The notes under the pieces are model-generated. The model ran no database searches. It saw nothing but the letters and a program-made list of their open reading frames with translations, and was not told the origin of the DNA. The position numbers were made by a program, and so were the translations under genes. Shown here in pieces: positions 8,997-18,266 of a DNA stretch of 64,000 bases (position 1 is its first letter; each line of letters begins with the position of its first letter). Source of the DNA: Ga0077555 sp033764055 (GTDB taxonomy: Bacteria; Pseudomonadota; Alphaproteobacteria; Rhizobiales; Hyphomicrobiaceae); assembly GCA_033764055.1 (NCBI GenBank), contig JANRJI010000155.1:1-64000 (forward strand). The letters run 5' to 3'.

Positions 8997-11629
8997 AAAT
9001 TCGCGCGATCCGCATCGCCAACTGCGGTCGCTTCCGCGAGCCGGTTGCCGTGGAAGGGTTTTCGGGCGGCCTTGATGTGCTGATCGCCCCGAACGAGGCG
9101 GGCAAGTCGACGCTCTTCGAGGCGGCAAGGCTCGCACTCACCCAGAAGCGGACCAGCAACTCGAATGAGATCAGGAGCCTTCAGCCCTATGGCGGGGGTG
9201 CGCCGCTGGTCGAGATCGAGCTCGATGTGGCGGGCGAGCGCTGGAGGCTGCGAAAGCGCTTCCTCGCCGACCGCTCGGCCGAGCTCACATCGCTGTCCGG
9301 CAGCCACCGCTGGCGAGGGGCCGATGCGGAGACCGCCCTCGAGCGATTGCTCGGGGCAGCCGGAGGGCAAGGCCGGCTCGACCTGCTGTGGCTCGAGCAG
9401 GGCGCTCTGCTCGACGATGCGCGCCAGCCCGCCGCCGAAAGCCTGGATCTCGTGCGCTCGGTGATCGCCGCAGAGGTTACGAGCGCTGCCGGCGGCGACC
9501 GGGTCCGACGCATCCGCGGCGCGGTGGCCCGGCAGCTGGGCGAGTATGTCTCGGAGAAGCGTGACAGCAAGCGCGGTCGCTATCTGGCCGCCGAGACGGC
9601 AGCCCGGCGAGCCGCCGAGGATCTGGCCGCCGTCCGCCGCAAGCTGGCCGAGCTGGAGGCGCAGCTCGAGCAGCTCGCAGCGCTCGAGCTGCGAGCTGCG
9701 GAGATCAGTGATCCGGCTGTCGCATCAGCGCGGCGACAGCGGCTCGGCGCTGCGGAAGCGGCATTGCGCCAGGCTCACGAGGACATCGCCGGCCGTGACG
9801 CTGCACGGGCGACCGCAGCCGAGGCACGAGCGAGGCATGAGAAGGCGGCCGAGGCGCTGAGGTCGTTCGATCGGGCCCTCGATGAGCTCGCTCGGCTCAC
9901 CACCCGCAGTCTCGAAATGGCGGATGAGACCGGACGCCTCGCCGCGGCCATGACCGTGGCCGATGCCGAGCGTGCTGCGGCCGCCGATCGGGCAAAGGCG
10001 TCTGTCGAAGCGCTCGAGCAGGCTGGTGCGGTGCTGGCAAGGGCGCGTGCTTCGATCCAATGGCGCGAGCTGTCGGATCGTGTCCAGCGGGCTCGCACAG
10101 CGGCGAGCCGCCGAGCCGAGCTGGTCCGGGCAATGCCGCGCCACCGCATCGATGTCGCAACCGTCACCGAGGCACGTCGCCTCGCGGGAGGCATCGCCGA
10201 GGCGACCGCGAGGCTCGAAGCCCAGTCGGCCGTCGTCGTCGTGACTTATGCCGCCGGGGCAGAGGGCCGCATTCGGGCAGCCGGCGAAGCCGTCGGCCAC
10301 GGCACGCGTCTATCGGTCACGTCACCTCTCGCGCTCGACATCGAAGGCGTCGGCCGCATGACCATCGAGCCTGGCCTGGCCGGCGACCGTGCTCGTTTGG
10401 CCGCGGAGCTCGCCGGCCATCAGGAGCGGCTCGCGCGGCTGCTCGGCGCGGCGGGAGTGGAGACCGTGGCCGCGCTCGAGCGGCGGGAGGTCGAGGCTCG
10501 GGAGGTGGCCGCTTGCCTCAAGGAGACGGAGGCCGAGCTGAAGGCGGTGGCTCCCCGTGGCGTCGAGCCGCTGGAAGCGGCGCTGGTGGAGGCGGAGCAG
10601 GCGCTCGGCGAGGCCGGCGCTGCTGATGCGGCGCGAGTGGACCTGCACGTACTGGATGCCGAGGTGGTGCGGCTACGGCTGGCTGCGCAGGCCGCAGAGC
10701 AACAGGCCCGTGCGGTGGAGGAGGCTTGGGCGCGGCTGTCGCGCGACGAGGCTGGCTGTCATGCGCGGGCGGCCGAGATCGCGGCACGACTGACGGCACT
10801 GGCGAGCACACTGCCGTCGGAGTCGGAGCGTGAGCTGCGGGTCCGAGAGTTGCGAGCCACGGCCGACGAGACCAGTCGGTTGCTCGACGAGGCGCTGCGG
10901 GCGTTGTCGGCCTGGGAGCTGCGCGCAGTGGATGCGGGCGCGCACGCCAAGTTGCAGGCCGAGGTCGTGGCCGCGAGGGAGGCGATCGACCAGGCGGCGC
11001 GCGAGGCCGCCGTGCTCGCGGCAGAGCGTTCACGCCTCGAGGGCGGGCTCGCGATGGCAAGCCAGGAGGACGTCACGTCGCGCGCCGCCGAGCTCGAGGT
11101 CGAAGCGGAACGGAGCGCCAGCTTGCTCGGCGACCTTGCCGGTGAGGTGGCTGCGCTCCGCCTGCTCGACGCCGAGCTCGCAGCAGAGGAGGCCCGGGTT
11201 CGCGACCAGTATCTGGCGCCTGTCACGAGGCGGCTGGACCCTTTCCTCAGGCTCGTGTTTCCCGAGGGCGGGCTTTGCCTGGATGCCGGCTACGGTCCGC
11301 AGGCCCTGGTGCGCGCGGGTCTATCCGAGGATGTGTCGCGTCTGAGCGACGGCACGCGCGAGCAGATCGCGATCCTGGTGCGTTTGGCCCTGGGGCGGCT
11401 GCTCGCCGAGCAAGGCCTCGACGTGCCGTTGATCCTCGACGATGCGCTGGTCTACTCCGACGACGCACGGATCGCAGCCATGCACCGGGCCCTCGAGCAG
11501 GGGGCCGAAGCGCATCAGGTTATCGTTCTCACCTGCCGCGCCCGGTCGTTCGCAGGCCTCGGCGGCACCCGGGTCTCGTTCCGCCCGTGGCTGCCGGCGT
11601 CGTCATCGCCGGACCTCGTCCCGGCATGA
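8993..11629 (+). CDS. Rad50/SbcC-like ATPase (YhaN family)
   Basis: An 878-residue SMC-like ATPase. Walker A is in APNEAGKSTLFEAA near residue 35. A long Ala/Glu/Arg-rich coiled-coil region spans about residues 180-740, interrupted by a globular stretch around 400-470. At the C-terminus are an ABC signature-like LSDGTREQIAIL and a Walker B LILDDALVYSD. The Asp-Asp in Walker B and the size fit YhaN rather than classical SbcC. It overlaps the upstream nuclease gene by four bases. The expected role is DNA-end processing or repair in the cytoplasm; substrate unknown. Confidence 0.87.
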   Translation: MKIRAIRIANCGRFREPVAVEGFSGGLDVLIAPNEAGKSTLFEAARLALTQKRTSNSNEIRSLQPYGGGAPLVEIELDVAGERWRLRKRFLADRSAELTSLSGSHRWRGADAETALERLLGAAGGQGRLDLLWLEQGALLDDARQPAAESLDLVRSVIAAEVTSAAGGDRVRRIRGAVARQLGEYVSEKRDSKRGRYLAAETAARRAAEDLAAVRRKLAELEAQLEQLAALELRAAEISDPAVASARRQRLGAAEAALRQAHEDIAGRDAARATAAEARARHEKAAEALRSFDRALDELARLTTRSLEMADETGRLAAAMTVADAERAAAADRAKASVEALEQAGAVLARARASIQWRELSDRVQRARTAASRRAELVRAMPRHRIDVATVTEARRLAGGIAEATARLEAQSAVVVVTYAAGAEGRIRAAGEAVGHGTRLSVTSPLALDIEGVGRMTIEPGLAGDRARLAAELAGHQERLARLLGAAGVETVAALERREVEAREVAACLKETEAELKAVAPRGVEPLEAALVEAEQALGEAGAADAARVDLHVLDAEVVRLRLAAQAAEQQARAVEEAWARLSRDEAGCHARAAEIAARLTALASTLPSESERELRVRELRATADETSRLLDEALRALSAWELRAVDAGAHAKLQAEVVAAREAIDQAAREAAVLAAERSRLEGGLAMASQEDVTSRAAELEVEAERSASLLGDLAGEVAALRLLDAELAAEEARVRDQYLAPVTRRLDPFLRLVFPEGGLCLDAGYGPQALVRAGLSEDVSRLSDGTREQIAILVRLALGRLLAEQGLDVPLILDDALVYSDDARIAAMHRALEQGAEAHQVIVLTCRARSFAGLGGTRVSFRPWLPASSSPDLVPA

Positions 11630-11709
11630 TGAGCGGACGACTCGGCCGATAGCCGGGCGGGACCGGCCCATTCACGTCGGTTGCGCTGCGGCGCGCATGC
11701 CCCGCCGCT

Positions 11710-13587
11710 CTACTCCGCCGCCTCCTTGGCCAGGAATCCGCCCGATTGGCGTGCCCAGAGCTCGGCATAGAGCCCACCGCGCTGGATCAGCTCGGCATGG
11801 CTGCCTTCCTCGGCGATCGCGCCCTCGTCCATGACGACGAGCCGGTCCATCGCGGCGATAGTCGAGAGGCGGTGCGCGATGGCGATCACGGTCTTGCCCT
11901 GCATGAGGTTGAACAACTGCTCCTGGATGGCCGCCTCGGCCTCGCTGTCGAGTGCGCTCGTGGCCTCGTCGAGGATCAGGATCGGCGCATCCTTCAGCAG
12001 GACGCGCGCAATCGCGATCCGCTGGCGCTGACCGCCCGAGAGCTTGACGCCCCGCTCGCCGACGTGGGCATCGTAGCCTCGGCGCCCCTTCATGTCGGCG
12101 GAGCCCACGATGAAGCCATGCGCCTCCGCCCGGCGCGCAGCTGCGACCGCCCGCTCGAGGCCAGCGTCGGGGCGACCGTAGAGGATGTTGTCGCGTACCG
12201 ACCGGTGCAGCAGAGACGTGTCCTGCGTGACCATCCCGATCTGAGCACGCAGCGATTCCTGGGTGACGCGGCTGATGTCCTGTCCATCGATCAGAATGCG
12301 CCCGCTCTCCAGGTCGTAGAAGCGCAGCAGCAGGTTGACCAGCGTGGACTTGCCGGCGCCCGATCGCCCGACGAGGCCGACCTTCTCGCCCGGCCGGACC
12401 GTGAGCGAGAGATCCTTGATGATTCTGGGTCGGAGCAGTGTTCCGGGCTCGTCCTGCTGGGACGCTGTGACGCCGTAGTTGAACCGGATCGCCTCGAAGC
12501 GCAGCTCGCCCCTGTGGACCCGCAGCGGGACCGCGCCAGCGGCATCGACGACGCTGTTCGCCCGGGAGATGGTCTCGACCCCCTCCTGCACGATGCCGAT
12601 GTTCTCGAAGATGCCGGCGACGGTGAACAGCACCCAGCCCGACATGTTGACGATACGGATGACGAGGCCGGTCGCCAGTGCAATGGCCCCGATGGTGAGG
12701 AGGCCACCGGTCCAGAGCCAGAGCGCGAGCCCCGTCACCGAGACCAGCAGCAAGCCGTTCATCGTGTAGAGAACCAGCTCGAGGGAGGTCAGCAGGCGCA
12801 GCGACGCCTGCCATTTTCCCATCTGCTCCCTGAGGCCATCGCGGGCGTAGCCGTCCTCGCGGTCGGCATGCGCGAAGAGCTTGACGGTCAGGATGTTGGT
12901 GTAGCTGTCGACGATGCGGCCCATCAGCATCGAGCGCGCCTCGGAGGCTGCGGTCGAGGCCTGCTTGATGCGCGGTACGAAGTGCACGATGGCGAAGCCA
13001 TAGGCGACGAGCCAGGCCAGCAGCGGCAGGGTCAGGCGCCAGTCGGCCTGCCAGAACAGCACGATGGCGCCGGTCCAGTAGACGGCGACATACCAGACGG
13101 CATCGACCACCTGCACGACGGATTCCCGCAGAGCCGGCCCGGTCTGCATGACCTTGTTGGCGACGCGACCGGCGAAATCGTTCTGGAAGAAGCCGAGCGA
13201 CTGGCGCAGCACGTAGCGGTGCGTCATCCAGCGGATGCGCGTGGTGAAGGGGCCCGAGATCATCTGGTTCTTGATCAGATCGTGCGCCGTCGAGACCGCG
13301 GGGCGAAGGATCATCGCCACGAAGCCCATCCAGAGCAGCGTGCTGCCATGGTCGGCGAAAAAGGTCTCGGGTGCCTCGGCGGTTCGCATCAGGTCGACGA
13401 GCGAGCCCACGAACGCGAACAGCGCGACCTCGATCAGCGAGCCGATGCATCCAACCACGAGCAGCACCAGGAAGACCGGCCAGACCGGCTTCACGAAGTA
13501 CCAGTAGAACGCGAGCAGGGTGGTTGGCGGGCGCTCCGGCGCGGTCTCGGGAAAGGCGTCGATGCGGGTCTCGAACCAGCGGAACAT
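11710..13587 (-). CDS. ABC transporter, fused permease/ATP-binding exporter
   Basis: A 625-residue half-transporter of the type I exporter (MsbA/multidrug/lipid) class. Residues about 25-330 hold six membrane segments. The nucleotide-binding domain follows, with Walker A GRSGAGKST, signature LSGGQRQR and Walker B ILILDEATSALDSE. The 625-residue size, and an extended segment between the membrane and ATPase domains, are normal for this class. Substrate cannot be deduced. The gene stands alone between converging yhaN and divergent hemF. A hairpin covers its ribosome binding site and first start-codon base (see separate entry). Confidence 0.92.
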   Translation of the reverse strand: MFRWFETRIDAFPETAPERPPTTLLAFYWYFVKPVWPVFLVLLVVGCIGSLIEVALFAFVGSLVDLMRTAEAPETFFADHGSTLLWMGFVAMILRPAVSTAHDLIKNQMISGPFTTRIRWMTHRYVLRQSLGFFQNDFAGRVANKVMQTGPALRESVVQVVDAVWYVAVYWTGAIVLFWQADWRLTLPLLAWLVAYGFAIVHFVPRIKQASTAASEARSMLMGRIVDSYTNILTVKLFAHADREDGYARDGLREQMGKWQASLRLLTSLELVLYTMNGLLLVSVTGLALWLWTGGLLTIGAIALATGLVIRIVNMSGWVLFTVAGIFENIGIVQEGVETISRANSVVDAAGAVPLRVHRGELRFEAIRFNYGVTASQQDEPGTLLRPRIIKDLSLTVRPGEKVGLVGRSGAGKSTLVNLLLRFYDLESGRILIDGQDISRVTQESLRAQIGMVTQDTSLLHRSVRDNILYGRPDAGLERAVAAARRAEAHGFIVGSADMKGRRGYDAHVGERGVKLSGGQRQRIAIARVLLKDAPILILDEATSALDSEAEAAIQEQLFNLMQGKTVIAIAHRLSTIAAMDRLVVMDEGAIAEEGSHAELIQRGGLYAELWARQSGGFLAKEAAE

Positions 13588-13626
13588 GGGGGCCTCGAAC
13601 GGTTGGGCCGATCGGTCAGGCCCCCA
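13587..13626 (-). promoter_or_regulatory. Inverted repeat over the exporter ribosome binding site
   Basis: Arms TGGGGGCCT (13587-13595) and AGGCCCCCA (13618-13626) are perfect nine-base complements. On the mRNA the downstream arm contains part of the GAGG ribosome binding site and the A of the start codon of the ABC exporter, so folding would hide the translation start. The pairing is seen directly; a regulatory role is inferred, and GC-rich sequence makes chance repeats more likely. Confidence 0.35.
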
Positions 13627-13942
13627 CGTGTCCGCAGGCCGGCATGGGCGCGGATGGGTGCTCGGATCGGAAAAGCTCTCTGGATTTCGGTCCGCCTATC
13701 CCCCAAAAGGGACACCACCGTGGCGAAAGTCAATGCTGGCGACCGCACCCATCTGCCCGGCGAGCACTCCGGACCGGCTGCTGACTGTGGCATTTTGGCA
13801 CGAAATCGTGCAAGGCAACTCGCTCTGAAACCCACCAGGAGCCGGCACAGCCGTCATGTGCCCGGAGTTTGGCCGGGAGCACGGCCGGATGACTTCTCCT
13901 GTCAGTCGGGCCGCCGGGCGAAAAGGATCAAGGGCGCTGCCG
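13588..13942. other. Divergent intergenic region between the ABC exporter and hemF
   Basis: About 355 bases. It contains the exporter-leader hairpin at one end and in-frame upstream starts of hemF (ATG at 13856 and 13889) at the other. I see no separate gene. Promoters for both divergent genes are expected here but no box is clear. Confidence 0.35.
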
Positions 13943-14851
13943 ATGACCGGAATGGAGCTGGAAGCGAGAAAGTCCATGGCGCGCAGCTGGTTCGAGGAGC
14001 TGCGCGACACCGTCATCTGTCCGGCCTTCGAGCGGCTGGAGGACGCTCTTCCCTCGGGCGCGCCGCTGTCGGATCTGCCGCCCGGTCGTTTCGTGTTCAC
14101 GCCCTGGCAGCGGACCGACCATACCGGCAAGCCCGGTGGCGGTGGCCGTATGGCGATGATGAAGGGTCGCGTCTTCGAGAAGGTCGGCGTGCACACGTCG
14201 ACCGTGCATGGCGAGTTCGCTCCCGAGTTCCGCAAGCAGATTCCGGGCGCCGAGGACGACCCGCGGTTCTGGGCCTCGGGCGTGTCGCTGATCGCCCACC
14301 TGCACAACCCGCACGTGCCGGCGGTGCACATGAATACGCGGATGGTCGTCACCACGAAGTGGTGGTTCGGTGGGGGCGCCGACCTCACGCCGGTGCTCGA
14401 GTCCCGCCGGACGCAGGAGGATCCCGACAGCGTCGCGTTCCATGCCGCTATGCAAGCGGCGTGCGCCGCCTTCCCTGCGCCGATCGACTATCCCCGCTAC
14501 AAGGCCTGGTGCGACGAGTACTTCTACCTACCCCACCGCAAGGAGATGCGCGGCATTGGCGGCATCTTCTACGACTATCTGGCCCCCGGCGCCGACGAGG
14601 GCGGCTGGGACATGGCCTTCCGGTTCACGCAGTCCGTGGGGCGCGCCTTCGCCGACATCTATCCGAGCCTCGTTCGAGCCAATTTTGCCAAGCCCTGGAG
14701 CGAGGCCGAGCGCGAGGAGCAGCTCGTTCGGCGTGGCCGTTATGTCGAGTTCAATCTCCTCTACGATCGAGGCACGGTGTTTGGCCTCAAGACGGGCGGC
14801 AACGTCGCCTCCATCCTGTCGTCGATGCCGCCGCTGGTGAAGTGGCCGTGA
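13943..14851 (+). CDS. hemF: Oxygen-dependent coproporphyrinogen III oxidase
   Basis: Converts coproporphyrinogen III to protoporphyrinogen IX with O2 in haem synthesis. The HemF signatures are clear: HNPHVPAVHMNTRM near residue 120, FGGGADLTP near residue 145, then FYLPHR and RGIGGIFYDYL, and C-terminal GRYVEFNLLYDRGT. The frame is open back to an ATG at 13856, giving 331 residues, but family members are about 300 long and similarity begins near MARSWFEELRDTV, so I place the start at 13943 (302 residues); 13889 or 13952 are alternatives. Confidence 0.94.
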   Translation: MTGMELEARKSMARSWFEELRDTVICPAFERLEDALPSGAPLSDLPPGRFVFTPWQRTDHTGKPGGGGRMAMMKGRVFEKVGVHTSTVHGEFAPEFRKQIPGAEDDPRFWASGVSLIAHLHNPHVPAVHMNTRMVVTTKWWFGGGADLTPVLESRRTQEDPDSVAFHAAMQAACAAFPAPIDYPRYKAWCDEYFYLPHRKEMRGIGGIFYDYLAPGADEGGWDMAFRFTQSVGRAFADIYPSLVRANFAKPWSEAEREEQLVRRGRYVEFNLLYDRGTVFGLKTGGNVASILSSMPPLVKWP

Positions 14852-14863
14852 CGCGTGGCGGGC

Positions 14864-16453
14864 TCAGCCCGCGTGACGCCAGCGGTACCAGTCGCCGAGC
14901 CAGAACAACATGGCGGAACCCATGAAAAGCAGGTTGACGAAGTAGACGTCGAAGCCGTGGCGCCAGACGTCGAAGGTCGACTGCAGTGCAATCCCGGCGT
15001 GGTGGGCGGTGAGGACGGCGAGGGGAGCCGCGACGAAAGCCGCGAAGCGCTGGCGCGTCGTGCTGTCCCAGGTCCGCCACCGCAACGGAGGCACCAGCGT
15101 CGACACGATCGCGAGCAGCGCCAGCAGTCCCGCCGCGCCGTGGAAAAGCACCGTCAACACCGGCAGCACGAGCCTGCCCGACGGCGTCGTGTCGAGCAGG
15201 TGCCGTGTGCCGAGCGGCCCGACCTCGGCGGCGACGCCGATGCCGGCATGGAAGCTGTCGGGCAAGCCGACGGCGCCCTCGGCCACCCGGTAAACCCAGT
15301 GGCCCGGCCGGCCGTGCATCGCGAACCGGGAGAAAGCGGTGCCGAAGCCATAGCCGATCTGCGCGGCGACCTTGCCGCCGAAGGGCAGCGGATCGGCGAG
15401 CGCCGCTCGCGACAGGCTGGCGAGCAGGAAGCGGCGCTGCTCCTCGGGCTCCGGAAAGCGCCTGGCCAGCAGCGAGATGACGGTCGGATCGTAGGTGCAG
15501 TTGTCGCCGTTGAAGCCGAGCAGGGGCCAGTCGCCGCCGTGTCGCGCGACCAGCGCCGCGAGCTTCTTCTTCAGGGCACGCTCGAAGACCGGATCATCCT
15601 GCAGCGTGATGTCGGGGTGGCGTTCGAGCGTCGCGTGGACGAGATGGGCGTGATTGCAGAAGGTCATCCTGGCCGCAAGAAAGGCATTCGCAGGCTCGTC
15701 GGATCGCTCGGAGGCCATGCGGTCGGGTAGCGTGACCAGCCATGCCGCAGCCAGCGGTAGAAGGAGAGCAGGGGCGACGAGCAGCAGCCCCCTGCGCGAT
15801 GTCGCGCCTGCAGGCTCTCGAGCCAGTCGGTGGGCGAGCCAGAAGCCCGCTGCCCCGGCGAGAGCGGCGGCGGGCAGGTACCATTCGGGCTCGACCAGCG
15901 CCGGCACCGCGGCAATCGCGGCCGCTGACACGGCCTCCAGCCAGGGCATGTAGGTGCGCCGACCCGGCAGCACGAGCCACACGATGGCCACGACGGCGGC
16001 CAGGGCGAGTGCCGCGAGGAGAACGTCGCTCAGCAGTGCGGCGACGAGCACGTGAACGGGACTGTAGAGTGTCGCCGCGGCGAGACCCGCCAGGACACAG
16101 GCCCTTGCTGCGCCGAGCCGCTCGGGCGGCAACCCGACGTGCGGCAGGACGAGAGCGACGAGCGCCTTGTAGCAGCCGGCGAACGCGGCGATGGCGATGG
16201 CGGCCTGCAGCAGGACCAGCGTCAGCGCCGGCCGGGGCGTCAGCAAGGCCATGGCCACCAGCACCGGATAGCCGAACGCGTGGTCGTCCGGGCGGGCGTG
16301 GGGAGCGAGGCCGGCAAGCCCCTGAGCCTGGACGAGATAGTTGCTGCTGTCGCTCCACATCTGAAACGACAGGCCGCGGCCATAGTAGACCGCCAGCATC
16401 AGCACCAGCGTGAGCAGCGCCAGGGACTTGAGCGCGCGCTCGACCGACGTCAT
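14864..16453 (-). CDS. Polytopic membrane protein, glycosyltransferase-39-like topology
   Basis: A 529-residue integral membrane protein with about ten hydrophobic segments, beginning MTSVERALKSLALL and a first membrane helix, then a periplasmic loop with WSDSSNYLVQAQGL. Large N-terminal hydrophobic helices with an acidic first loop recall PMT/ArnT-type glycosyltransferases and related uncharacterised membrane proteins, but the DE-type catalytic pair is not clear, so I do not assign a reaction. A GGAGG lies before the ATG at 16453. The gene converges with hemF, ending 12 bases after it. The frame stays open well upstream, but that extension is the complement of the rhodanese gene. Confidence 0.72.
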   Translation of the reverse strand: MTSVERALKSLALLTLVLMLAVYYGRGLSFQMWSDSSNYLVQAQGLAGLAPHARPDDHAFGYPVLVAMALLTPRPALTLVLLQAAIAIAAFAGCYKALVALVLPHVGLPPERLGAARACVLAGLAAATLYSPVHVLVAALLSDVLLAALALAAVVAIVWLVLPGRRTYMPWLEAVSAAAIAAVPALVEPEWYLPAAALAGAAGFWLAHRLAREPAGATSRRGLLLVAPALLLPLAAAWLVTLPDRMASERSDEPANAFLAARMTFCNHAHLVHATLERHPDITLQDDPVFERALKKKLAALVARHGGDWPLLGFNGDNCTYDPTVISLLARRFPEPEEQRRFLLASLSRAALADPLPFGGKVAAQIGYGFGTAFSRFAMHGRPGHWVYRVAEGAVGLPDSFHAGIGVAAEVGPLGTRHLLDTTPSGRLVLPVLTVLFHGAAGLLALLAIVSTLVPPLRWRTWDSTTRQRFAAFVAAPLAVLTAHHAGIALQSTFDVWRHGFDVYFVNLLFMGSAMLFWLGDWYRWRHAG

Positions 16454-16870
16454 GCTGCCTCCGCGGTGTTGACCGTTGCCGAGGCCCGCGTGGGCGGCCG
16501 GAATGGGGCCTGTCTCCGCCGATCCGGGGGGTGCGTGTCCATCGCCAATGGTTGATGGGAGGATCGAGTATCGCATGAGTCGCTGGTGGGCCCGCTGTGC
16601 GAGGCAAGGGGGAGTTGCCGTATGCCGGCATCGATGGGCCTGGCCGATTTGCCGGACCGATTGCTCAGCCGGTATGCAAAGACCGAGCCGTGCCCCAGGT
16701 CCGGCTCGCGAAGCCAGTCCTGAGCGGCTTTGCCCGTCCCGACGAGGAGGCTGGACCTGGGGCTGGGGAGCTGGACCCTTGACCGTCGCGGGCGCAACCG
16801 CCAGCCTCGTCAGGCAGAGCGACGGCACGTCCGGTCGCAGTCGCTGCAACTCGAGGAGGTGGAGCATCCC
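16454..16870. other. Divergent intergenic region before the rhodanese gene
   Basis: About 417 bases between the membrane-protein gene and the sulfurtransferase. Short frames here are basic, lack ribosome binding sites and do not resemble proteins. Near the right end GAGGAGGTGGAG precedes the sulfurtransferase ATG. No other structure was recognised. Confidence 0.35.
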
Positions 16871-17755
16871 ATGCGCGACCCGAACGCCCTGATCACGACG
16901 GACGCGCTCGCCGCGATCCTCGCCCAGCCGCACGTGCGGATCTACGATTGCACGACCTACAACAATCCTCCGCCTCCGGGCGTCGACGAGCCTTATCTGC
17001 CCGAGCCGGGGCTGAAAACGTTCCGCGAGGCCCACATCCCGGGCGCCGATTTCCTCGACCTGCAGGGCGAGTTCTCCGACCGGTCCCAGCGGCACTGGTT
17101 CATGATGCCGAAGGATTCGGCGCCGCTCGAGGCGGCGTTCTCGCGCCACGGGATCGGCGAGGGGGCGCGTGTCGTGCTCTACAGCGTCGGCACCATGAGG
17201 TGGGCGACGCGCTTCTGGTGGATGCTGCGGGCGCTCGGCTTCGACAACGCGGCCGTCCTCGACGGCGGCCTCGACAAGTGGAAGGCGGAGGGCAGGCCCA
17301 CCGAGAGCGGTGACTCCAAGGGCTATCCGGCGGCCACCTTCAAGGCGCGGCCGCGGCCGGGTCTGTTCGTCGGCAAGGAGGCCGCCAAGGACGCCATCGG
17401 CGCGCCGGGCACCGTGACGGTGAACGCGCTCGGTCCGCAGTTCCACAATGGCCTGGAGCCGAGCCGATACGGACGCCCGGGGCGCATTCCGGGAAGCGTC
17501 AACGTCTCGGCTGCGACCCTGGTCGATCCGGCGACGAAGGGCTTCACGACGCTCGCCGATGCCGCCGCCAAGCTCGAGGCCAAGGGCGTGACGAAGGACA
17601 AGAAGGTCATCTGCTACTGCGGCGGCGGCATCTCGGCCACCATCGACCTCTTCCTGATGCACCAGCTCGGCTACGACAATCTCGCTCTATACGACGCCTC
17701 GATGGGCGAGTGGGCCAAGGACCAGAGCCTGCCGATCGAGACGGACCGCAAATAG
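16871..17755 (+). CDS. Sulfurtransferase with two rhodanese domains (SseA/TST-like)
   Basis: A 294-residue thiosulfate or 3-mercaptopyruvate sulfurtransferase. The N-terminal rhodanese domain (about 5-140) contains REAHIPGADFLDL and the conserved ALGFDNAAVLDGGLDKW. The C-terminal domain carries the active cysteine near residue 250 in ICYCGGGISATIDLFLM. The loop CGGGISA differs from the CRxGxxA of thiosulfate sulfurtransferase and the CGSGVTA of mercaptopyruvate sulfurtransferase but is closer to the latter. Start at 16871, after GAGGAGGTGGAG. It lies upstream of the cobalamin riboswitch and is probably a separate transcription unit. It ends in TAG. Confidence 0.9.
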   Translation: MRDPNALITTDALAAILAQPHVRIYDCTTYNNPPPPGVDEPYLPEPGLKTFREAHIPGADFLDLQGEFSDRSQRHWFMMPKDSAPLEAAFSRHGIGEGARVVLYSVGTMRWATRFWWMLRALGFDNAAVLDGGLDKWKAEGRPTESGDSKGYPAATFKARPRPGLFVGKEAAKDAIGAPGTVTVNALGPQFHNGLEPSRYGRPGRIPGSVNVSAATLVDPATKGFTTLADAAAKLEAKGVTKDKKVICYCGGGISATIDLFLMHQLGYDNLALYDASMGEWAKDQSLPIETDRK

Positions 17756-17771
17756 TAGCCGATGGGCGGTC

Positions 17772-17787
17772 GTGGCACTGGTGCCAC
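17772..17787. repeat. Perfect palindrome downstream of the rhodanese gene
   Basis: GTGGCAC (17772-17778) and GTGCCAC (17781-17787) are perfect complements separated by two bases, 17 bases after the TAG of the rhodanese gene. There is no T-run, so it is not a standard intrinsic terminator. It could be an operator or part of a processing stem; function is not shown. Confidence 0.4.
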
Positions 17788-17863
17788 ATATACCGGTAAA
17801 GACCGCTGCCAGGACCGTCGCCGTTGACTCATCATCGAGCCACGGCGCCATATGGCTCATCGT

Positions 17864-18076
17864 GCCGGTTCCTGCAGCCCAGCCGGACTGCAGGTGAAAA
17901 GGGAACGCGGTGACGGGGTTGTCGGATCAGCCGATCCGTTCGTCCCCATGCCGCGGCTGCCCCCGCAACTGTAGGCGGCGAGCCTCTGACCAACTCTGCC
18001 ACTGAAGGTGCGCCAGGCGCATCGTCGGGAAGGCCGGTCGGAGGCGCCAGAGCCGCAAGCCAGGAGACCTGCCGGC
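17864..18076 (+). promoter_or_regulatory. Cobalamin (B12) riboswitch aptamer
   Basis: Adenosylcobalamin/cobalamin-sensing RNA leader. Conserved blocks appear in the right order: a GGTGAAAAGGGAAC block near 17892, GCCCCCGCAACTGTAGGCGG near 17950, TGCCACTGAAG near 18000, CGGGAAGGC near 18026, and the B12 box AGCCAGGAGACCTGCC at about 18058-18073. GCCGG at the left end can pair with CCGGC after the B12 box to close the P1 stem. It lies about 220 bases before a TonB receptor and a BtuFCD transporter, exactly the genes such RNAs control. Binding of cobalamin is expected to lower their expression. Confidence 0.95.
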
Positions 18077-18266
18077 GCGGGTCGCCCATCCAGCGTGCGG
18101 GGCGCGCGCGGGAGCGGACAACCGTCGTGGCGACTGTGGTGCAGTGGGTGGCAGTCGGACGAATTTGTCCCGCGGTCCTGGGCCGTCGATGACGTGACGA
18201 CCGGGGATCGGGGTCGTGACCCAGCCAATGCGCTGGGGACGGAGGTTTTACCTATTCGGACGCTGC

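Noticed and set aside
11746..14925. 1059-codon open frame on the plus strand
   Set aside because: It is antisense to the ABC exporter and then runs through hemF in another frame. The exporter and hemF have clear motifs; the long frame is Asp/Arg/Glu/Ala-rich with no domain.
16450..16797. 115-codon minus-strand frame in the intergenic region before the rhodanese gene
   Set aside because: It overlaps the start of the membrane-protein gene in another frame, is Arg/Ser/Pro-rich and has no ribosome binding site or motif.
16454..17662. N-terminal extension of the minus-strand membrane protein to 932 codons
   Set aside because: This part is the complement of the rhodanese gene. The membrane-protein start at 16453 has a ribosome binding site and a hydrophobic first helix.
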